Below are positions 14,376 to 18,401 of a stretch of 18,401 nucleotides of DNA, piece after piece (within the stretch, counting starts at the first letter, position 1; every line of letters starts with the position of its first letter). This DNA is from an uncultured Eubacteriales bacterium (GTDB taxonomy: Bacteria; Bacillota; Clostridia; Oscillospirales; Oscillospiraceae), in assembly GCA_900546485.1 (NCBI GenBank), contig URDK01000056.1:1-18401 (forward strand), given 5' to 3'. Below the pieces are notes generated by a model that saw nothing but the letters and a program-made list of their open reading frames with translations, was not told the origin of the DNA and ran no database searches. The translations under genes and the position numbers were made by a program.

Positions 14376-15365
14376 ATGAAGATCGTATTTGCCGAATACC
14401 CGGAAACCAGAAACAGAAACGTAGACACCGAGCTCGCCTGCATGCCGGAGGGCACGGAGGTGGGATTCGCCGTCTACGACGAGCAGAACCTTGAGGCCTA
14501 CCGCGAGGCCCTCGCGGACTGCGACGCGGTTATAACCGGCTTTGCCCCTATCGACGAGAAGGCGATAGACGCCATGCGCAACTGCAAGATAATTTCCGTG
14601 CAGGCCACGGGTTGGAACTTTGTGGCCCATGAGTACGCAAAGAGCCGCGGCATAGCAGTCTCGGCCATAGGCGAGTACTGCACCAAGGAGGTCGCAGACC
14701 ACACCATCATGCTCATGCTCGCGCTGCGCAAGCGCCTGCCTTACCTCCAGCGCCGCGTGAACGTGGAGAAGGTCTGGGAGACCGCCACGCTCGAGACGCT
14801 CGGTATCAAGGGTGTTTGGGGCCAGACCCTCGGCATCGTCGGCCTCGGCAAGATAGGCAAGGCCGTCGCCGCGCGCGCCAAGGCTTTCGGCATGGAGGTC
14901 ATAGCCTGCGACCCCTTCATCCCCGACTCCGACTTTGAAAAGGCGGGGGTCAAAAAGGTCGACATCGAGTACCTCCTAGCCAACTCGGACGTCGTGTCCA
15001 GCCACATGGACCTCAACCACACCAACGAACGCTACTTCGACGCAGAGAAGTTCGCCATGATGAAGAAGCAGCCCATCTTCCTTAACGTCTCCCGCGGCGG
15101 CGAGGTGGATGAGGATGCCATGCTGGCAGCGCTCGAATCGGGCCAGATACTGGCTGTCGGCCTCGACGTGCTCACCAGCGAGAGCCCGGAGCTCGAAAGC
15201 TGCCCCTTCATCGGCCGCGAGGACTGCATCGTCACCCCGCACAGCGCCTTCTACTCCGACGACTCCATTGAGGCCTGCGAGAGGATATCCGTCCTCAACG
15301 CGGTCAATTACATAAACGGCGAGCCGGACAAGGTGTTCAAGCTGGTGCAGGACCCGCGCAAGTGA
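14376..15365 (+). CDS. D-isomer specific 2-hydroxyacid dehydrogenase (copy 1)
   Basis: This 329-residue NAD(P)H enzyme reversibly reduces a 2-oxoacid to a D-2-hydroxyacid. The nucleotide loop GLGKIG is at residues 156-161. The catalytic triad is complete: Arg240 (in SRGGEVDE), Glu269 and His289 (in TPHSAFYS), with family spacing. The start ATG follows AAAGGGGG. The N-terminal catalytic half (MKIVFAEYPETRNRN) is of the same type as that of copy 2 at 16636, and the two are clearly paralogs. In C. difficile and C. sporogenes, enzymes of this family make 2-hydroxyisocaproate or phenyllactate in amino-acid fermentation. A similar job is likely here but the substrate is not known. Confidence 0.92.
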   Translation: MKIVFAEYPETRNRNVDTELACMPEGTEVGFAVYDEQNLEAYREALADCDAVITGFAPIDEKAIDAMRNCKIISVQATGWNFVAHEYAKSRGIAVSAIGEYCTKEVADHTIMLMLALRKRLPYLQRRVNVEKVWETATLETLGIKGVWGQTLGIVGLGKIGKAVAARAKAFGMEVIACDPFIPDSDFEKAGVKKVDIEYLLANSDVVSSHMDLNHTNERYFDAEKFAMMKKQPIFLNVSRGGEVDEDAMLAALESGQILAVGLDVLTSESPELESCPFIGREDCIVTPHSAFYSDDSIEACERISVLNAVNYINGEPDKVFKLVQDPRK

Positions 15366-15392
15366 ACGAAACTGAGCAATTGGAGATAAAAC

Positions 15393-16619
15393 ATGAACAA
15401 CACCAACAGAATGCCCCTTGAAGGAATAAAAGTCATAGAGCTCGCGACTGTCGTTGCGGCTCCCACGGCCGGACGCATGCTCTGTGCCTACGGTGCGGAG
15501 GTAATAAAGGTTGAGACCAGCTATGGCGACGAGATGCGCCATGCGGGCGAGTGGGAGCAGGTCGTCTGCGAGATGGACAAGAACCCGCTCTTCGCCATAC
15601 AGAACTCCGGAAAGCGGCTCACCAGCATCGACCTCAAGAACCCGGAGGGCAAGGAAGCCTTCATGAAGCTGCTCGACGGGGCCGATATCTTCCTCACCAA
15701 CGTTCGCCTGCCCAGCCTCGGCCGCCTCGGACTGGATTACGAGACGCTGCACGAGCGCTTCCCCTCTCTTATATACGCGCATTTCTCCGGTTTCGGGGTC
15801 AAGGGGCCGGATGCGGCCAAACCGGGCTTTGATTCTACAGCCTTCTGGCTGCGCAACGGCCCCCTGGCCGACTGGCAGGCGCCCGGCTCCTTCCCCTTCA
15901 CGCCGACCTACGCCTTCGGCGACATGGCCACGAGCTCTGCATTCTTCTCCGGTATCCTCATGGCCGTCATCGGCCGGGAGAAGACCGGGGAGGGCACTTT
16001 TGTCAGCACTTCGCTCATGGCAAGCGGCATCTGGTGCAATGCCATAGGCGTTGTCTCGCACCAGAAGCAGTTCGCCGGTGACCGCGTCAATGACCCGCTG
16101 CGCCCCTCGGACCCCTTCAGCCACTTCTACAAGTGCGGGGACGGGCGCTACATCGGGATCTTCGACAACGAATACTGCCGCGACCTGCCCAAGTTCGCCA
16201 GGCTGCTCGGCATAGAGGACATCCTGGACGACCCGCGCTGCGCCACACTCGAGGCCATTGCCAGTACCGATGCCGTAGTCGAGGTCGTGACGCGGCTCAA
16301 TGAGATATTCCTCACTAAGCCGAGCGCCGAGTGGATAAAGCTGCTCGAAGAGAACAACATCTCCTGCGAGCTCATGCGCAGGCTCAGCGATGTGAGCTCC
16401 GACGAGCAGGCCATCGCCAACGGCTTTGTCGAGGAGGTCGAGTTCAAGGACGGGCTGAAAGTTATGATGCCCTGCCCGCCGGTGAAATTCTCAAACTACG
16501 CAACGCGGCCCTACACCCCCGCGGGAGTCCTTGGCGCGGACACGGACAGCGTGTTCGCAGAGCTCGGTTACAGCGCCGAGGACATCGCCCGTATGCGGGA
16601 AAACAAGGCCATAATCTGA
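15393..16619 (+). CDS. Class III CoA-transferase (CaiB/BaiF family)
   Basis: The 408-residue protein is a typical family III CoA-transferase. The N-terminal Rossmann-like part has LEGIKVIELATVVAAPTAGRMLCAYGAEVIKVE. PGFDSTAF holds the catalytic Asp147 that forms the acyl-anhydride. The SFMAxG-like segment near residue 210 and a C-terminal PVKFSNYATRPY complete the fold. These enzymes move CoA between carboxylates. HadA and FldA, which charge D-2-hydroxyacids made by a neighbouring dehydrogenase, belong here, as do carnitine and oxalate transferases. The gene lies between two D-2-hydroxyacid dehydrogenase genes, which supports a hydroxyacid or its precursor as substrate. The SD is modest (TTGGAG). 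Confidence 0.92.
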   Translation: MNNTNRMPLEGIKVIELATVVAAPTAGRMLCAYGAEVIKVETSYGDEMRHAGEWEQVVCEMDKNPLFAIQNSGKRLTSIDLKNPEGKEAFMKLLDGADIFLTNVRLPSLGRLGLDYETLHERFPSLIYAHFSGFGVKGPDAAKPGFDSTAFWLRNGPLADWQAPGSFPFTPTYAFGDMATSSAFFSGILMAVIGREKTGEGTFVSTSLMASGIWCNAIGVVSHQKQFAGDRVNDPLRPSDPFSHFYKCGDGRYIGIFDNEYCRDLPKFARLLGIEDILDDPRCATLEAIASTDAVVEVVTRLNEIFLTKPSAEWIKLLEENNISCELMRRLSDVSSDEQAIANGFVEEVEFKDGLKVMMPCPPVKFSNYATRPYTPAGVLGADTDSVFAELGYSAEDIARMRENKAII

Positions 16620-16635
16620 AAAAGGAGTATATATC

Positions 16636-17631
16636 ATGAAAATAGTGCTTGCAGAAGTTCCCTATACCAAGGACAGGAACATAAGCGTCGAGCAGTCCTG
16701 CTGCCCCGAGGGCGCAGAGCTCGTGATCGCCGTCTACGATGAACACAGCGACGACAACAGCGCCTTCTACCGCGAGATAGAGGATGCTGACATCATCGTC
16801 AACGGCTATGTCTACTTCGGCAAAAAGGAGCTGGATGCGCTCAAAAAGTGCCGTATCATCTCCTTCCAGTCTACCGGCTATAACGAGATAGACCTCGATT
16901 ACGCCACCGAAAAGGGCATCGGCGTTTGCTCCATCCTCGACTACTGCACCCAGGAGACGGCCGAAAATGCCATGGCGCTCATGCTGAACCTGCAGCGCAG
17001 CATCCGCCTCTACGACAAGAGCGTGCAGCAGGATCATGTCTGGGACTACCTTGTGGCGCGCGACCAGCACATGAAGCGCATCGCCGGCCAGACCATGGGC
17101 ATTGCAGGCCTAGGCCGCATAGGCCAGTCCGTCGCCCGCAAGGCACAGGCCTTTGATATGCCGGTCATCGCCTACGACCCCTTCCTGCCGCCCGAGATAG
17201 CCGAGAGCATGGGAGTCAAGCTGGTCGATTTCGATACGCTCCTCGCCGAGAGCGACGTCATCTCCATACATATGAATCTCACCGACCAGAACTACCACAT
17301 CTTCAACAAGGAGGCCTTCTCCAAGATGAAGAAGCGCCCCATCATCGTCAACGAGGGCCGCGGCGCTCTCATCTGCGACGAGGATCTCGTCTGGGCGCTC
17401 GATAACGACCTGGTGCGCGGCGCGGCGCTCGACATGCTCGAGAGCGAGAATCCGGACCTCTCCGACTGCTCCCTGCTGGGCCGTGAGAACGTCCTGCTCA
17501 CCCCGCACAGCGGCTACTATTCCGAGACCTCCGACTACCTCGTGGCAAAGTACTCCATGGACAACGCCCTGGCATATTTCAACCGCGAATACGACAAGGT
17601 CAAGGTCATGCGCAACTCCGTCAGGAACTGA
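16636..17631 (+). CDS. D-isomer specific 2-hydroxyacid dehydrogenase (copy 2)
   Basis: This 331-residue paralog of the enzyme at 14376 has the same domain order: nucleotide loop GLGRIG at 158-163 and catalytic Arg242 (in NEGRGALICDE), Glu271 and His291 (in TPHSGYYS). The triad spacing is identical to that of copy 1. The copies share scattered identity throughout, clearest in the first 120 residues (MKIVxAExP, PEG, AVYDE, IISxQxTG, DYCTxE), but differ in the residues around the substrate pocket. This fits an older duplication with different substrates rather than a recent copy. An AAAGGAG SD precedes the ATG. It ends the series and is followed by a strong terminator. Confidence 0.92.
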   Translation: MKIVLAEVPYTKDRNISVEQSCCPEGAELVIAVYDEHSDDNSAFYREIEDADIIVNGYVYFGKKELDALKKCRIISFQSTGYNEIDLDYATEKGIGVCSILDYCTQETAENAMALMLNLQRSIRLYDKSVQQDHVWDYLVARDQHMKRIAGQTMGIAGLGRIGQSVARKAQAFDMPVIAYDPFLPPEIAESMGVKLVDFDTLLAESDVISIHMNLTDQNYHIFNKEAFSKMKKRPIIVNEGRGALICDEDLVWALDNDLVRGAALDMLESENPDLSDCSLLGRENVLLTPHSGYYSETSDYLVAKYSMDNALAYFNREYDKVKVMRNSVRN

Positions 17632-17642
17632 GCGAAAAAGAG

Positions 17643-17678
17643 AAAGCCCGGTTCGGCATTTGCCGAACCGGGCTTTTT
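17643..17678. terminator. Bidirectional terminator between copy 2 dehydrogenase and acyl carrier protein
   Basis: A perfect 15-bp stem (17643-17657 with 17662-17676, loop ATTT) runs into TTTTT at 17674-17678. The opposite flank is A-rich, so it can also end the minus-strand acyl carrier protein transcript. Confidence 0.92.
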
Positions 17679-17691
17679 GTTGTATACGCTC

Positions 17692-17934
17692 TCAGGCGTT
17701 CCTGGCGGGGATGAGGTCCTCGAGCATCTCCACAACCTGGGCGACGGTGCGCACGTTGCCGGCGCGCTCGTCGGTTATGACGATGTCGTACTCCTCCTCG
17801 ATGGACATAACGAGCTCGACCACGTCCAGGGAATCGGCGCCGAGATCGTCAAAAATGTCGGTGTCCGGGGTGATGGTATCGGGGTCGACCTCGAGCTGAT
17901 GCGCAAGCAGCTCGCGAACAGTGTCAAATATCAT
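17692..17934 (-). CDS. acpP: Acyl carrier protein
   Basis: The 80-residue acidic protein has the phosphopantetheine site DSLD, with Ser35 as the attachment point, preceded by FDDLGA and followed by VVELVMSIEEEYDI. This matches the fatty-acid type II carrier, which shuttles acyl chains in lipid synthesis. The SD (GGAGGA) is good. It lies 19 nt after the jag stop and probably shares its transcript. That is not the usual place for acpP, which more often sits with plsX, fabF or rnc, so it may be the main acpP relocated or a second copy. The bidirectional terminator ends the transcript. Confidence 0.93.
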   Translation of the reverse strand: MIFDTVRELLAHQLEVDPDTITPDTDIFDDLGADSLDVVELVMSIEEEYDIVITDERAGNVRTVAQVVEMLEDLIPARNA

Positions 17935-17953
17935 GGCAGATTCCTCCGATTAC

Positions 17954-18401
17954 TCAGCTCCACTCGCGGCTCTTGGGGCGGGTGTCCTCCTGTTTGTTGG
18001 GCCGCTCGTAGGAGACGACCACGCGGCGGTTGGGCTCGGTGCCCGTGGAGCTGGTGGATACGCCCTCAAAATTCTGCAGGGCGGTGTGGATGACGTGGCG
18101 CTCATAGGAGTTCATGGGCTCAAGCGCCATGCTGCGCTTGTATTTGACGACCTTAGCGGCCATCTTCTCGGCCAGGTGCACGAGGCTCTCCTCGCGCTTG
18201 GCGCGGTAGCTCTCAGCGTCCACGCTGATGTGGCAGCGCTTGTCGCTGCCGCGGTTGACGGCGTAGTTGGTGAGGTGCTGTATGGCGTCGAGAGTCTCGC
18301 CGCGGCGGCCGATCACGGCGCCCATGCCAGGGCCGGAGAGATTCACCAGGATACCGCCGTTGTCTCGGTCGGTGATCTCGATCTCTGCCTTTACGCCCAT
18401 G
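17954..18401 (-). CDS. jag: Jag/KhpB RNA-binding protein, 5'-truncated by the window
   Basis: This is the C-terminal 149 residues or so of the SpoIIIJ-associated protein. The KH domain has the GRRG loop inside VIGRRGETLDAIQHLTN. The R3H domain has RHVIH within MNSYERHVIHTALQ and ends EPNRRVVVSY. Jag/KhpB binds RNA with KhpA and affects cell division and envelope functions in Gram-positive bacteria. The Met at 18400 lies in the segment that normally follows the N-terminal region, so it is internal and the gene continues past the right edge. In many Firmicutes jag is followed by mnmE; here it is followed by acpP. Confidence 0.92.
   Translation of the reverse strand, partial: MGVKAEIEITDRDNGGILVNLSGPGMGAVIGRRGETLDAIQHLTNYAVNRGSDKRCHISVDAESYRAKREESLVHLAEKMAAKVVKYKRSMALEPMNSYERHVIHTALQNFEGVSTSSTGTEPNRRVVVSYERPNKQEDTRPKSREWS

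Overview
The window reads as chromosome of a GC-rich, endospore-forming anaerobe of the Clostridia. The main evidence is a complete spoIIAA-spoIIAB-sigF operon, a ferredoxin-dependent 2-oxoacid oxidoreductase, frequent ATA isoleucine codons and strong Shine-Dalgarno (SD) sites. A member of the Oscillospiraceae is my guess; it is an inference from composition and gene content, not proven. I see no rRNA, tRNA, CRISPR array, insertion sequence or phage gene.

Layout. (1) 1-2354, plus: the 3' part of a ZIP-family metal transporter, then a membrane protein fused to a spermidine-synthase-like domain. The junction carries a perfect 15-bp inverted repeat that spans both a candidate promoter and the second gene's SD. 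A bidirectional terminator follows. (2) 2379-4537, minus: a three-gene operon (DUF2975 membrane protein, small YozG-type HTH regulator, DUF4153/DUF4173-like membrane protein). Its sigma-A-type promoter is overlapped by tandem repeats. (3) 4718-6179, plus: spoIIAA, spoIIAB and sigF, the forespore sigma-F switch, joined by 4-nt overlaps. (4) 6200-7882, plus: rpmE with its own promoter and terminator, then hflX, whose true start codon is unclear. (5) 7892-17678: a metabolic locus. A GntR/FCD regulator on the minus strand diverges from a plus-strand series: MFS transporter, four-subunit 2-oxoacid:ferredoxin oxidoreductase (ferredoxin-like, alpha, TPP-binding beta, gamma), a sodium:solute symporter, a D-2-hydroxyacid dehydrogenase, a class III CoA-transferase and a second, paralogous dehydrogenase. 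Two matching palindromes in the divergent intergenic region look like the regulator's operators. (6) 17692-18401, minus: an acyl carrier protein gene and the 3' part of jag/khpB, convergent with the metabolic locus across a bidirectional terminator.

The metabolic locus is the part most worth attention. Read together, it suggests import of one or more carboxylates, ferredoxin-reducing oxidative decarboxylation of a 2-oxoacid to acyl-CoA, NAD(P)H-dependent interconversion of 2-oxoacids and D-2-hydroxyacids, and CoA exchange by the class III transferase. This resembles the core of Stickland-type branched-chain or aromatic amino-acid fermentation (the had and fld systems), but no 2-hydroxyacyl-CoA dehydratase, activator or acyl-CoA dehydrogenase is present here. 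The substrate is not determined by the sequence.
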